This document shows, one piece after another, positions 31,556 to 41,676 of a DNA stretch of 64,000 nucleotides. A program made the translations under genes and the position numbers. The notes beneath the pieces are model-generated. The model saw nothing but the letters and a program-made list of their open reading frames with translations, was not told where the DNA came from and searched no databases. This DNA is from JANNBN01 sp963763885 (GTDB lineage Bacteria; Actinomycetota; Acidimicrobiia; Acidimicrobiales; JANYDT01): NCBI GenBank assembly GCA_963763885.1, contig CAVXQD010000007.1, positions 744,001 through 808,000 of the forward strand. The letters run 5' to 3'. Position 1 is the stretch's first letter. The number at the start of each line of letters is the position of its first letter.

Positions 31556-34141
31556 ATGCATACCGGGAACCAGCCAACCGCAGCCGATCCGCACGTGCCA
31601 AACCCGCATCGACTTGCGCGGACCGTCACACCGGCCCGTTACGACCTCACCATCTCACCCGACCTTCCCTCGCGGTCGTTCGTGGGACGAGTCACCGTCA
31701 CGCTGGACGTGCATGAACCCTTGGCCACCCTGGTGTGCAATGCGGCAGAAATCACGGTGCATCAGGCCTGGGTGGTTGACGCCTCCGGAACTCGTACCAA
31801 CTCCATTTCGATCAAGCACGACGAATTGGACAAGCGGCTTTCGCTGGATTTCGAACGTACCGTGGCGCCTGGCCTGGTGAAGCTCACCATGGAATACGAG
31901 GGCACGCTCAACGACAAGTTGGCTGGCTTTTACGCTTCCACGTACACAGACGACGCTGGCGTCCTGCACACCATCGCAACCACCCAGTTGCAATCGACGG
32001 ATGCTCGCAAGGCCTTTCCCTGTTGGGACGAACCTGATTTCAAGGCCGTGTTCTCGGTGACGTTGGTCGTGGCCGCTGGCCTCACCGCAATCTCAAACGA
32101 ACCCGTGAAACACGAAACGGTCATGGCGTCTGGCAAGCGTGCAATCACGTTCGAAGACACCATGGTGATGAGTACGTATTTGTTGTGCTTCATTGTCGGC
32201 GAGCTGGAGATGACAGCCCCGGTGGACGTTGACGGCGTTCCGCTGCGCGTGGTGCACCGGCCCGGCATGGCACACCTCACCGCTTTTGCGCTGGAGATCG
32301 GGGCATTCGCGCTTCGCTACTTCCGTGACTACTACGGGATTGCGTACCCCGGCCGCAAGATGGACCTCATCGCCCTCCCCGACTTTGCTGCGGGCGCGAT
32401 GGAAAACGTTGGCGCTGTGACGTTCCGAGAGATGCTGCTACTGGTCGATCCCGCCCAGGCGTCGCATCTGGAACTGGAACGCATCGCAGACGTTGTTGCG
32501 CACGAGATTGCGCACATGTGGTTCGGCGACCTGGTCACCATGTCCTGGTGGAACGGCATCTGGCTCAACGAAGCGTTCGCTACGTACGCAGAAGTTGCGT
32601 GTGTCGCGGCGTTCCGCCCGGAGTGGGACCGGTGGACGTCCTTTGGCGTATCTCGGTCAGCTGCCATGCAGATCGACGCGTTACACAACACACGCCCTAT
32701 CGAGTTCCCCGTGCTTTCGCCGACTGACGCCGAAGGCATGTTTGATCTGCTCACATACGAAAAGGGCGCATCCATCCTTCGCCAGCTTGAGCAGTACCTG
32801 GGTGAAGACGTGTTCCGCGAAGGCGTCAGGCGCTACCTTGGCGAGAACTCGTACGGCAACACCGAAACAATCGACCTGTTCGACGCCCTTGAGTCCGTCA
32901 GCAGCCAGCCGGTCGCCGAGATGATGAACGGGTGGATCTTCACTGGCGGGTTCCCACTCGTCTCCGCCGCTGCCGCACCCGGTGGCGTCACGCTCACACA
33001 ACAACCATTCACCTATCTTCCGGACGGCCCAGCAACCAGCTGGCTGGTCCCGGTGCTGTGGCGCACTCCAGACGGCGATAGCGCTGAAGCGCTTGGAAAG
33101 TCATTGCTCGCCCCAACCAGCGGGCCGGTTTCCATCCAGAGCGGAGACGCCCCGGTGATCATCAACGCAGGCGGGCACGGTTTCTACCGCGTCCACTACG
33201 ACGAGACGCTTGCGGCCAGAATCCGCCAGGTCTTTGCCACGCTCCCTGCTATCGAACGATTCGGCATCGTCAACGATGCATGGGCCTCGGTGCTCGCTGG
33301 CAGCGGAGCGTCATCGTACATCCAGCTTATACGTACACTTACGACTGAACGAGATCCCAACGTGTGGACCGCGGTTGTTGCGGGGCTCGGCGCGCTCAAC
33401 CAAATCGCCGACGAAGAGGCACTTCCGAAGCTGCAGCAGTTTGTCCGCACGGTGTGTGGCCCCGCCATGGCTGAACTTGGTTGGGAACCGCTTCCCGGCG
33501 AAAGCTCAAAACAAGCACAACTCCGAGGCATCATGATTTTGGCGCTGGGTGGTCTTGGTGCAGACCCGGCAACCCGGTCGGAGAGCGCCGCGTTCATCGA
33601 CCGTGCCATCGCTGGGCAACTGGCGCCCGATGTTGCAGCTGCAATCATCAACGTGGCTGCAAGGCAAGGCGACGCTTCGTTGTGGGAACGCTACGACCAC
33701 GCCCGCCAGTCCGGAAGCCCGCTCGATGCCATCCGTTATCTGCGTGCGCTAGTCGGTTTCGAAGATCCTGTGCTTCGTCAGCGCACCATCGATCTTGCGT
33801 TCAGCGACCGTGTCAGGTCACAGGATTCGCCGTTCATGATCATCCCGATGCTTGCCGACCGGGTGAACGGCCCATTTGCCTGGGCCGCCCTGCAAAGCAA
33901 GTGGGACACCTACACGGCTACCATCCCTACCAACGCCGTGGGTCGAATGCTGGACGGAATTGTGCAGCGCACCGAGCCGGGCCTTGTCGAGGAGATCACC
34001 GCTTTCTTTGCGGCACACCCAATTCCTCAGGCAGCCAAGCAGGTGAGCCAAAAGTTGGAGTTACTTCGGGTACACCAAGGATTGCGTGATCGTGAAGCAG
34101 CGGGTCTGGCAGCTGCTCTGAGGCTGCCGCTTGAGGGTTGA
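31556..34141 (+). CDS. pepN: Aminopeptidase N, M1 family
   Basis: Zinc metallo-aminopeptidase, 861 aa. The exopeptidase motif GAMENVGAVTF is followed by the zinc site HEIAHMWFGDLV with the third ligand in WLNEAFATYAE (HExxH-x18-E). The N-terminal beta-saddle domain (TPARYDLTISPDL..) and the C-terminal ERAP1-like helical domain from about residue 500 are both present. No signal peptide, so it is cytoplasmic. Start: ATG at 31556; a TTG immediately before it is possible. It is divergent from the PfkB kinase, 34 bases away. Confidence 0.95.
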   Translation: MHTGNQPTAADPHVPNPHRLARTVTPARYDLTISPDLPSRSFVGRVTVTLDVHEPLATLVCNAAEITVHQAWVVDASGTRTNSISIKHDELDKRLSLDFERTVAPGLVKLTMEYEGTLNDKLAGFYASTYTDDAGVLHTIATTQLQSTDARKAFPCWDEPDFKAVFSVTLVVAAGLTAISNEPVKHETVMASGKRAITFEDTMVMSTYLLCFIVGELEMTAPVDVDGVPLRVVHRPGMAHLTAFALEIGAFALRYFRDYYGIAYPGRKMDLIALPDFAAGAMENVGAVTFREMLLLVDPAQASHLELERIADVVAHEIAHMWFGDLVTMSWWNGIWLNEAFATYAEVACVAAFRPEWDRWTSFGVSRSAAMQIDALHNTRPIEFPVLSPTDAEGMFDLLTYEKGASILRQLEQYLGEDVFREGVRRYLGENSYGNTETIDLFDALESVSSQPVAEMMNGWIFTGGFPLVSAAAAPGGVTLTQQPFTYLPDGPATSWLVPVLWRTPDGDSAEALGKSLLAPTSGPVSIQSGDAPVIINAGGHGFYRVHYDETLAARIRQVFATLPAIERFGIVNDAWASVLAGSGASSYIQLIRTLTTERDPNVWTAVVAGLGALNQIADEEALPKLQQFVRTVCGPAMAELGWEPLPGESSKQAQLRGIMILALGGLGADPATRSESAAFIDRAIAGQLAPDVAAAIINVAARQGDASLWERYDHARQSGSPLDAIRYLRALVGFEDPVLRQRTIDLAFSDRVRSQDSPFMIIPMLADRVNGPFAWAALQSKWDTYTATIPTNAVGRMLDGIVQRTEPGLVEEITAFFAAHPIPQAAKQVSQKLELLRVHQGLRDREAAGLAAALRLPLEG

Positions 34142-34199
34142 GCCATCACAGCTAACGGCTGAGCCCACCACAGCTGAGCCTCCCGACAGCTTGAGCCCG

Positions 34200-34730
34200 C
34201 TAGGCGCTGACGGCGTCTGGCGGGGAGGACAGCGCTGCAACCGATACGGCCGAGGTGACACCGCGCACGTCGAGGTCCCCCATCCAGCGGGTTGACACCC
34301 AGTCCGGGGCGGCTTGTGCGACGACGTCTGTTACGAGCACCTCACCTGGAGATGCTTCGTTGCACAAGCGGCTAGCCAGGTTGACCGGCATACCGATGTA
34401 ATCGTCGCCTTCGAACAGAATCACCAGCCCGCTGGCGATGCCACCGCGCAACGGCAGCGGAAAGTCGATCGCCTGGAGCTCAGTCTCGATGGCAAGCACT
34501 GCTCTGACAAGCGGTCCTGACTCCACCGAGATGATCATGGCCCCGTCGCCCAGCCACTTGTCTATGCGCACACCCATCCGACTGGCGACGCGCCTGACCA
34601 CCGTCCGGAAGTCTGCAAGGGCGTTGACCGCAGCAGCATCGCCGCGCTGGTCGGTGTAGGCCGTGAAGCGGCTGATGTCAATGAACGCGAAGGTGCGTTC
34701 AACTCTGGTGACGTGTTTCGCCGACATCAT
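34200..34730 (-). CDS. Class III adenylate/guanylate cyclase-like protein
   Basis: Single-domain class III nucleotide cyclase, about 176 aa. The first metal Asp is in FAFIDISRFTAYTD and the second in IDKWLGDGAMII, with the purine-specifying Lys just before it. A later DDYIGMPVNLASRLCN holds the Asp and the transition-state Asn/Arg. All key positions look occupied, so it should be catalytic as a homodimer. No membrane or sensor domain. Two consecutive ATGs at 34730 and 34727 are candidate starts; the frame opens upstream at 34805. It converges with pepN, 58 bases away. Confidence 0.82.
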   Translation of the reverse strand: MMSAKHVTRVERTFAFIDISRFTAYTDQRGDAAAVNALADFRTVVRRVASRMGVRIDKWLGDGAMIISVESGPLVRAVLAIETELQAIDFPLPLRGGIASGLVILFEGDDYIGMPVNLASRLCNEASPGEVLVTDVVAQAAPDWVSTRWMGDLDVRGVTSAVSVAALSSPPDAVSA

Positions 34731-34896
34731 GTGACAAATGTAACACTGAGCGATGTCGACGGGGGCTGTGTTGCATCGAACATCATGTAAATACCGTACA
34801 GACACTTGGCCGACAAACCTGACCAGATTCCTCGCAAATTCCGGTTGTGGTCATGCGAAGGGCAGATGGACGGTGACGAAACGCAGAACTGGCGGT

Positions 34897-37800
34897 TCAT
34901 TGCGCGGCCCACATCGAGGCGTAGTGGCCGTTGTGTTTCAGCAGTTCGTCGTGCGTGCCGGCCTCCACAATTCGCCCGGCTTCCATGACCACAATGCGGT
35001 CAGCTCGGCGAGCAGAGTCCAGCCGATGCGCGATCAGGATGGTGGTGCGCCCTCCGGCAAGCGACTCAAAGGCCTGCTGTACCCGCGCCTCGGTGGACAG
35101 GTCCAGCTGTGCTGTGGCTTCGTCGAGAAGCAAGATTTGCGGGTCGACCAGGTGCGCCCGAGCCAGCGCAACCAACTGACGTTCACCTGCCGACAGGCTG
35201 CGACCGCGAGCGGTAACTACGGTGTCGTAGGCATCTGGCAAATGGTTGATGAGTGCGTCGGCACCAACGCTCACCGCCGAAGCGACCACTTGTTCGCGGG
35301 TTGCGCTGGGCCGTCCGTAGGCGATGTTGTGCGCGATGGTCCCGCTGAACAAGACTGGTTCCTGCGGGACAACGCCTAGACGCGCTCGGTACTCCGCTTG
35401 GTCAAACGACCGGAGGTCGGCACCACCCGCACGCACGGCGCCACCGGTGGGGTCATACAGGCGAGCGATCAGCTTCACCACCGTGGACTTTCCAGCACCG
35501 GTGGTTCCGACCAACGCAACCGACTCGCCCGGCTCGATGGTGAGCGACACGTCGCGCAAGGCGTCCTCGGAAGCACCGGTGTACCGGAACGTGACGTGAT
35601 CCAACTCAATACGTCGAACGGATTCTGGAACGGGGATCGGCGAGGTAGCCGCCGGTGTGGCTGTCTCGATGTTGAACAGACCGGCCAGTTTTCTGTTGGC
35701 CGCTCCGGCTTGCTGCCACGTATCGAAGATCGTGGAGAGCTGTTGGATGGGAGTGAAGAACTGGTTGAGATAGAGAACGTACGCGGCCATTGCACCTTGA
35801 CCTAACAACCCGTTGTCAATGCGCCTCAGCCCGAAACCAAGAACCAGAGCGGTGCTTGCCACGCCGATGAACTCGACCACCGGGAAGTACAGGCTGTTGG
35901 CGCGCTGACCAGCAAGGCGTGCGCGCCGATGGTCGTCCACGAGCCTGGCAAAGTCCTCTGTGTTGCGATCTTCTCTGCCTGACGCCTGCACAACACGCAC
36001 CCCGCTGAAGGACTCTGCGAGCCTGGCGTTAACCGTGGCCAACCGTTCGCGGGAGCGGTCGTATGCACGCGAAGAAACTCGTCTGAACCACAGGGTTGCG
36101 AACACGAGGATCGGCATTCCGCTCATGGCCAGCGCTCCAAGTGCAAGGTCGGAGTGCAACATCACTGCCGTGACCACCACAAGCGTCAGCGCGTTGACGA
36201 GCAGGTTGACCATTCCCTGCTGGAAGAAGGTCGACAGCGCGTCCACATCGCTGGTGACACGCGTGAGGAGCCGGCCAGACAACTCACGCTCGTAGAAGTC
36301 CAGCGACAGGCGCTGGAGCTGGCCGAACACCCTGACACGCAAGCGGTACAAAATTCGTTCTGACACCCGAGCTGTGGCGCGAGTCTGCGCACGAGACACA
36401 GCCATCGTTGCCAGAGACGCCAGCAGGAACAAGAGACCTGCCCGTTGCAGGGTTGCGTTGGACCCTTTGCGGACGCCATCGTCGATGCCCATCCGAACGA
36501 AGAGCGGGCCGGACAGGCTCAGCACGGTCTCGGCGACGACCAGCCCAAGGGTGAGTCCAAGACCAAGCCACTGCCCCGCAACCATCGTGCGAACGGAATG
36601 CGGTTTCGGCACTTGCAACGCTTCACTGACCAGCTCTCTGGCGTCGATCCCTGGGTCGTCCAGCACAGGCTCCAGCTCGGCAATGCGTGCCAGTGAGTCT
36701 TCGTCTGGGATCGCAAACCCTGACCCCATTCCGCCGCCTCCGCCACCACCGCCACCGCCACCGACGCCGATACCGACTCGGCTGGCCGCCAAGCCCGCTG
36801 GCAACACCGCAGGCCGAGCAGCGCTAGCAACACGAGCAACGGACGGTTCACGCTGCGGCTGCGCTGCCTGAAGAACGGGAATCTGTTCGGCGGCTCCAGG
36901 CGGCGTAGCAGCGCCATTTCTTTCGCCCATGTTGCTCCCGTCTTCGCCATCGAGAACTTCGTCGTCGTCCGTCTCTGCCAGTAGCACGCGGTACACCCGA
37001 GACCGCTGCATCAGCTCGTGATGCGTGCCGGAGTCCACCACTTTGCCGTGCTGCATGACCACCACGCGGTCTGCCAGAAGCAGCGTGGACCTCCGATGCG
37101 CAACAAGGAGCACGGTGCGATCCACCATGACGGCACGAAGAGCCTCGTGGACAGAATGTTCTGTACGCGTATCAAGTGCAGAGGTGGCGTCGTCAAGGAT
37201 CAGTACCCGGGGATCAGTCATCAGTGCACGTGCAAGAGCAAGGCGTTGGCGCTGCCCACCGGACAAGGTGAGTCCCTGCTCGCCCACGACGGTGTCGTAG
37301 CCCTTGGGCAACGCCATCACGAACTCGTGAGCCTGCGCAGCCTTGGCTGCTACCACAACGTCGTCGAACGACGCATCCGGACGCGCAAACGCAAGGTTCT
37401 CTCTCACCGAAGCGGAGAACAAAAACGCGTCTTCGAACACCAGGGACACAGCGGACCGCAAAGAGGCAAGCGTGACGTCTCTGACGTCCTGCCCGTCAAT
37501 TTTCACGCTGCCTTCACGGACTTCCACGAACCGCGCGACCGCAAGCGCAACCGTGGACTTTCCGGAACCGCTTGCGCCTACCAGCGCAACGCGTTCCCCT
37601 GGCGCTATCTCAAGCGTGGCACCGTCAAGTGCCCGATGCCCTCCCGGATACGGCACAACCGCACCAGTCAGCGTGACCCTCCCCGGTAGCTGTCCAGCTG
37701 GGGTTGGCCGCATCGGCTGTGCCCCAGGCGCATCAACGATGGACGGGCGGTAGTCCAACAGCTCAAAGATGCGCTCGGATCCCGCACGTGCCTGCTGAGT

Positions 37801-38694
37801 CAACGTGAGAATGAGGCTGGACATCCGCACCGGTGCAGCCAACTGGCTGAGGTACGTGAAGAACGCAACAAGCGTCCCAACACTGAGAGAGCCCCCAATG
37901 GCAGCGCGTCCACCAACAAGCAGCACCGCCACCAGTCCAAACGACGGGATCGCCGCAAGTGGAGGCGACCAGCGAGCGGAGATACGTGCAGCGCGCATAC
38001 GGCTACCGAACACATCTCTGGCTGACGCGTCGAACGCGGTTAACTCGCGGCGTTCTTGGCCGAAGCTCTTCACCACTCGGACACCCGAGATGGCTTCCTC
38101 GGCTCTGGTAGTGAGATCACCAACCTTGCCAAGCGCGTCCAGGTTGGCTGGAAACGTCCACTTCCGCAGTTGGCGGCCAAGCAGGAACATCGGAGGGAAC
38201 AGCGCAACGGTGATCAATGTGAGCGACCACGACAAAGTCGCCATAACCACCACAGACAGCACCAGCTGCACAAGCGTTGAAGACAGCAACGGCCCGAACG
38301 ACAACAATCCGCCGATCAACCCGATGTCCGCGTTGGCACGGCTGACAACCTGACCCTGTGCCAGCGCGTCGTGCGTCACGGGGTCCAGCGTCTGCAGGTG
38401 GTCATGGATCAGCGTGCGAAGCGTCGCCTCGGTGCCTGCTGACAATCGGCCGGCGTGCCAGCGCCGCACATAGATCGTCAGCGCGCGTAGTACACCAAGC
38501 AGCACGAGGACGGTCAACCACAACGACCGGGACCCGTCGCCGTCAAGCAGTTTGCGAATCACCAGCGGTGACCCGAGTGCGGCAACCACAACCATGGCAG
38601 CAGCGATCAAGGCGCTGACCCCGAAGCGGCGGTCTGGCCCCATCAGGCTGACGATCCGCCGGAACCAGCCTTTTGGTGGTGCAGGAACCGTCAC
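34897..38694 (-). CDS. Fused heterodimer-type ABC exporter (TMD-NBD-TMD-NBD)
   Basis: One polypeptide of about 1265 aa containing two complete ABC exporter halves. Half 1 has a six-helix TMD, Walker A GASGSGKST (about residue 371), signature LSGGQRQ and Walker B LILDDATSALD, where the catalytic Glu is Asp. A linker follows with an 11-Gly run near residues 642-655. Half 2 has TMD2, Walker A GTTGAGKST (about 1065), signature LSAGERQ and Walker B ILLLDEATAQLD with the normal Glu. So one site is degenerate and one consensus, as in TM287/288-type heterodimers. The true start is unclear: a TTG at 38742, overlapping the MurD2 stop, or this GTG. It is last in the EAL-MurL-MurD2 operon; substrate unknown. 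Confidence 0.9.
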   Translation of the reverse strand: MTVPAPPKGWFRRIVSLMGPDRRFGVSALIAAAMVVVAALGSPLVIRKLLDGDGSRSLWLTVLVLLGVLRALTIYVRRWHAGRLSAGTEATLRTLIHDHLQTLDPVTHDALAQGQVVSRANADIGLIGGLLSFGPLLSSTLVQLVLSVVVMATLSWSLTLITVALFPPMFLLGRQLRKWTFPANLDALGKVGDLTTRAEEAISGVRVVKSFGQERRELTAFDASARDVFGSRMRAARISARWSPPLAAIPSFGLVAVLLVGGRAAIGGSLSVGTLVAFFTYLSQLAAPVRMSSLILTLTQQARAGSERIFELLDYRPSIVDAPGAQPMRPTPAGQLPGRVTLTGAVVPYPGGHRALDGATLEIAPGERVALVGASGSGKSTVALAVARFVEVREGSVKIDGQDVRDVTLASLRSAVSLVFEDAFLFSASVRENLAFARPDASFDDVVVAAKAAQAHEFVMALPKGYDTVVGEQGLTLSGGQRQRLALARALMTDPRVLILDDATSALDTRTEHSVHEALRAVMVDRTVLLVAHRRSTLLLADRVVVMQHGKVVDSGTHHELMQRSRVYRVLLAETDDDEVLDGEDGSNMGERNGAATPPGAAEQIPVLQAAQPQREPSVARVASAARPAVLPAGLAASRVGIGVGGGGGGGGGGGMGSGFAIPDEDSLARIAELEPVLDDPGIDARELVSEALQVPKPHSVRTMVAGQWLGLGLTLGLVVAETVLSLSGPLFVRMGIDDGVRKGSNATLQRAGLLFLLASLATMAVSRAQTRATARVSERILYRLRVRVFGQLQRLSLDFYERELSGRLLTRVTSDVDALSTFFQQGMVNLLVNALTLVVVTAVMLHSDLALGALAMSGMPILVFATLWFRRVSSRAYDRSRERLATVNARLAESFSGVRVVQASGREDRNTEDFARLVDDHRRARLAGQRANSLYFPVVEFIGVASTALVLGFGLRRIDNGLLGQGAMAAYVLYLNQFFTPIQQLSTIFDTWQQAGAANRKLAGLFNIETATPAATSPIPVPESVRRIELDHVTFRYTGASEDALRDVSLTIEPGESVALVGTTGAGKSTVVKLIARLYDPTGGAVRAGGADLRSFDQAEYRARLGVVPQEPVLFSGTIAHNIAYGRPSATREQVVASAVSVGADALINHLPDAYDTVVTARGRSLSAGERQLVALARAHLVDPQILLLDEATAQLDLSTEARVQQAFESLAGGRTTILIAHRLDSARRADRIVVMEAGRIVEAGTHDELLKHNGHYASMWAAQ

Positions 38695-38734
38695 AGGTGC
38701 AGTCTCGGCCCTCGGAGAGTGGAACTGAAAATCG

Positions 38735-40186
38735 TCATGCAAGACCGAGCAACGACCGGAACCGCATGCCGCGTTCCCGATAATCGGCAAACCGGCCAAA
38801 CGAGGGCGCCGCTGGCGACAGAAGAAGCACCCCACCTTCCGGTACTGCATCGAGCAGAGCTGGAACCGCTGCATCAAAGTCGTCCACCTGAACAACAGAT
38901 GCGTTGGTGTTTCCGGATGCCTGACACGCAGCGTGGATGAGCGCGCCGATACGCGGTCCGGATTGCGGGACGCCGACCACCCAGACGGGTGCTTGGCGCA
39001 TTGCGATGGCGTCCGCCAGCGCCTGATAATCGAGGCCCCGGTCATGCCCGCCAATGATGATGCCCACGGGCCTGTCCTCAAACGCTGCCAGCGCGGCGAT
39101 TGCTGCTTGAGGAGCGGTGGAAAGGCTGTCGTCGATCACGTCTCTTCCACCCACGGCGCCAACGGGCTGGAGACGATGATCCAGTGGACGAAACGCCAGC
39201 AGCGCATTCAGGAGGGCTTCGCGGTGATCCCACGGTTCCCAGCCTGCGCACCGCAGCGCACAGAGCGCGCCGCACAGGTTGGCAGCGTTATGGCGGCCAA
39301 CAAGCGGGATGCCTGACCGAGCCACAAACGTGCGTTGGGCATCGACGATGGAACCATCAGACGCAACCATGAAGCCGCTGGGGTCACCGTAGGAGACCAG
39401 TTGAACCTGTGGCAGACCGGCAATGTCGGCGCTCACGCGCGCCTGGACCTCTGGCACAGAAACGTTTGCAGCAACCCGACAACTGACAGCGGCGCCAGCA
39501 GCCCCGTCAGCTTGCGGATGGCAGAAGAGGTTGATCTTGTCGGCGAAGTACCGGTCTACCGTCTCGTGCCAATCCAGGTGCTCTGGGAACAACGAGGTCA
39601 GCACGCCGACAGCGGGGCTATGGTCAACTTCGCTGGTCTGGAAACTGGACAGTTCCAGCACGTGCCACCTGTTGGGCGGGAAGGCGTCTCCTGCTGCAAG
39701 GCCTGCTGCCAACACGTCCAACGGAGCGCGGCCCACGTTGCCCGCAAGCAGCACGTCATCAGTAAGCGCGCTGAGGAGATGGGCGATGAGCGAAGACGTT
39801 GTGCTCTTGCCCTTGCTCCCCGTTACAGCAATGGTGCGACTAAGCGGCAGGCTGGCCGCGGCCGCAGCTTCCGCAAACCACAACGCCGTGCCACCAAACA
39901 CTGCGATGGTTGGCTTGGTATCAAGAACCTGACGGAGACCTCCGTGATACGGCGAGATGCCAGGGGACTTGAGGATCACCTCCACCGCTGTTGGAAAGGG
40001 GCGTTGGCTGAGGTCCACCACCGGAACACCATGCACGGTCATCGGGTCAGTTGGCCGTGCCGCATCAACAACCACAACAACGGATGCGGTGGCGCCGTGT
40101 TGCAACAGCAGTGCAACTGCCGCTGTGCCTTCAACGCCAGCGCCCCACACCGCAACGTGACGGCCGCGAAGATCTTCGAATCTCAC
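38735..40186 (-). CDS. MurD2-like UDP-MurNAc-L-Ala--L-glutamate ligase
   Basis: Mur ligase, 483 aa. ATP site AVTGSKGKSTTSSLIAHLL near residue 122, HVLELSSFQTSEVDHSP, and FPEHLDWHETVDRYFADKI, GRHNAANLCGALCALR. In place of the MurD NDSKATN motif it has DVIDDSLSTAPQAAIAAL, as expected for the MurD2 subfamily. MurD2 adds L-Glu rather than D-Glu to UDP-MurNAc-L-Ala. The assignment rests mainly on the adjacent MurL-like epimerase; the GTG start at 40186 overlaps its TGA by four bases. Canonical MurD with unusual motif is the alternative. Confidence 0.82.
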   Translation of the reverse strand: MRFEDLRGRHVAVWGAGVEGTAAVALLLQHGATASVVVVVDAARPTDPMTVHGVPVVDLSQRPFPTAVEVILKSPGISPYHGGLRQVLDTKPTIAVFGGTALWFAEAAAAASLPLSRTIAVTGSKGKSTTSSLIAHLLSALTDDVLLAGNVGRAPLDVLAAGLAAGDAFPPNRWHVLELSSFQTSEVDHSPAVGVLTSLFPEHLDWHETVDRYFADKINLFCHPQADGAAGAAVSCRVAANVSVPEVQARVSADIAGLPQVQLVSYGDPSGFMVASDGSIVDAQRTFVARSGIPLVGRHNAANLCGALCALRCAGWEPWDHREALLNALLAFRPLDHRLQPVGAVGGRDVIDDSLSTAPQAAIAALAAFEDRPVGIIIGGHDRGLDYQALADAIAMRQAPVWVVGVPQSGPRIGALIHAACQASGNTNASVVQVDDFDAAVPALLDAVPEGGVLLLSPAAPSFGRFADYRERGMRFRSLLGLA

Positions 40187-41676
40187 AGCGCCAAGCCCGA
40201 CGGGAGGCTTCCTCGGACGATGCCCTGGTAATCCGAGGCAACAAGCGGTGCGTTTTGCACGGTGTAGACGGATTCCACATCGGCGCTTGTTGGCCATCCG
40301 TTCACAGCACGCACCTCTTGGGCAAGCTGGAGCAGCGTTGGATGATCCGCCCATTCGGCACGGTCAAGAATGGCTGCGAGCGCAACTCGACACTCGAGGT
40401 GCTCGCCGACGCATTCGAACGGCTTCCATTCCGACAAGCCCAGCAGCGCACGGAACCCATCGATTGGCGATGTTGCAAACAGCTCAGCACCCCAGATGTC
40501 TTCAACCGTTGCACGTGGCAACGAGGTGCTCAGTGCAAGGTACACAAACTGGCACTTTGGGCACTCGCCGCACCATCGTGTGACACGCCGTGCAGGGTCG
40601 ATTCTCTGCGTGCGGTTGCAGCTGGAGAACGAGTCGAAGTACCGGCTGCACGTTGCTGCGAAACGCCGCGAGATGTCTAGCTCGGACAACGGGCGTAGCA
40701 GCGAGAACCAGCGGAGCTCCGAAGAGATGCGCGCAACTGCCGCGACGATTGCTGTCTCGGCCTCATCGCTTTTGGCCCATTGGTGGTTGATGGAGACACC
40801 GCGGTAGTCAACGTTGCCCTCGGATGCTGACCGTTCGTTGGACATCACCAGGGCATCGTGTCCACCAAGCACCGCAGCGATGAGCGCAGCGAACGACACG
40901 ATTGCGGTGGCAGGGACGTGGCCGTTGCGGGCACCCAACCGGTTGAGCTCAACAATGCGCGGATCGATGATGCGTTCGACCGCCACGTCGCGGAGATCAG
41001 AGGCGTCGATAACGTCTTGAATGATGGGGAAACGGCGCACCGTCACAAGCGTCGGCTTGCGACCCCCGGCGCGCAGCGCCTCGATGGTGACGCACGAATC
41101 TTTGCCACCGCCGACGGGTACCAGCGGGCCGTTAGTCAACGCTGCCCCGGTTGGTTCCACCGTTGTTGTGACGGCCCCTAGGTGCCATGTGGGACGAAGC
41201 TCCGGATCGAGCTGGTTGACGAAGCAGTACTCACCCAAACCACGGGTGAGTAACAGCTGATGCAGTTCCAAGTCTTCGCTGCTCAAGCTTGCCGCAAGTT
41301 GGCCTGACGGTATCGTATGCACACGTATGTCTGCAGCTGCAGAAGCCTTGTAATAACTGAGCCCGGCAACCAGCCAAAGGTGCTGCAGGAGCCGCTGCGC
41401 CGTGTTCCAACGAATGGTCCACATCGGCGACGACGACGCCGATTCTGTTGGGAGGTGAAACACGTACCGCTCGGTGAATCGAATGAAACGGCCTGACGGA
41501 TCGACAGCATCGGGTGCCGCCATGATCTCGTGAAGCGATGCGTCGACCCTGGCAACGCAGTAGTTCAGCTCCGCATGAACCTCGGTCGCCGTGCAAGAGA
41601 AGTGGTGGCCGAGGTAATGAAACCATGGCCACTCAGCCGGGTCGAACGTACGCGTGAGCGAGAGGTCAGTTGGCAT
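40183..41676 (-). CDS. MurL-like UDP-MurNAc-L-Ala-L-Glu epimerase
   Basis: A 497-aa protein matching the MurL family. It has a PP-loop-like motif PLVPVGGGKDSCVTIEAL near residue 190, a conserved ALVMSNERSASEGN segment, and a paired-Cys block (RVTRWCGECPKCQFVYLALS). MurL, described in Xanthomonas with MurD2, epimerises the terminal L-Glu of UDP-MurNAc-L-Ala-L-Glu to D-Glu, giving a second route to D-Glu in peptidoglycan that bypasses glutamate racemase. The gene is the partner of the adjacent MurD2-like gene, with a four-base overlap. It also overlaps the GGDEF-EAL stop by 11 bases. Identified from recalled family features, not a search. Confidence 0.82.
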   Translation of the reverse strand: MPTDLSLTRTFDPAEWPWFHYLGHHFSCTATEVHAELNYCVARVDASLHEIMAAPDAVDPSGRFIRFTERYVFHLPTESASSSPMWTIRWNTAQRLLQHLWLVAGLSYYKASAAADIRVHTIPSGQLAASLSSEDLELHQLLLTRGLGEYCFVNQLDPELRPTWHLGAVTTTVEPTGAALTNGPLVPVGGGKDSCVTIEALRAGGRKPTLVTVRRFPIIQDVIDASDLRDVAVERIIDPRIVELNRLGARNGHVPATAIVSFAALIAAVLGGHDALVMSNERSASEGNVDYRGVSINHQWAKSDEAETAIVAAVARISSELRWFSLLRPLSELDISRRFAATCSRYFDSFSSCNRTQRIDPARRVTRWCGECPKCQFVYLALSTSLPRATVEDIWGAELFATSPIDGFRALLGLSEWKPFECVGEHLECRVALAAILDRAEWADHPTLLQLAQEVRAVNGWPTSADVESVYTVQNAPLVASDYQGIVRGSLPSGLAL

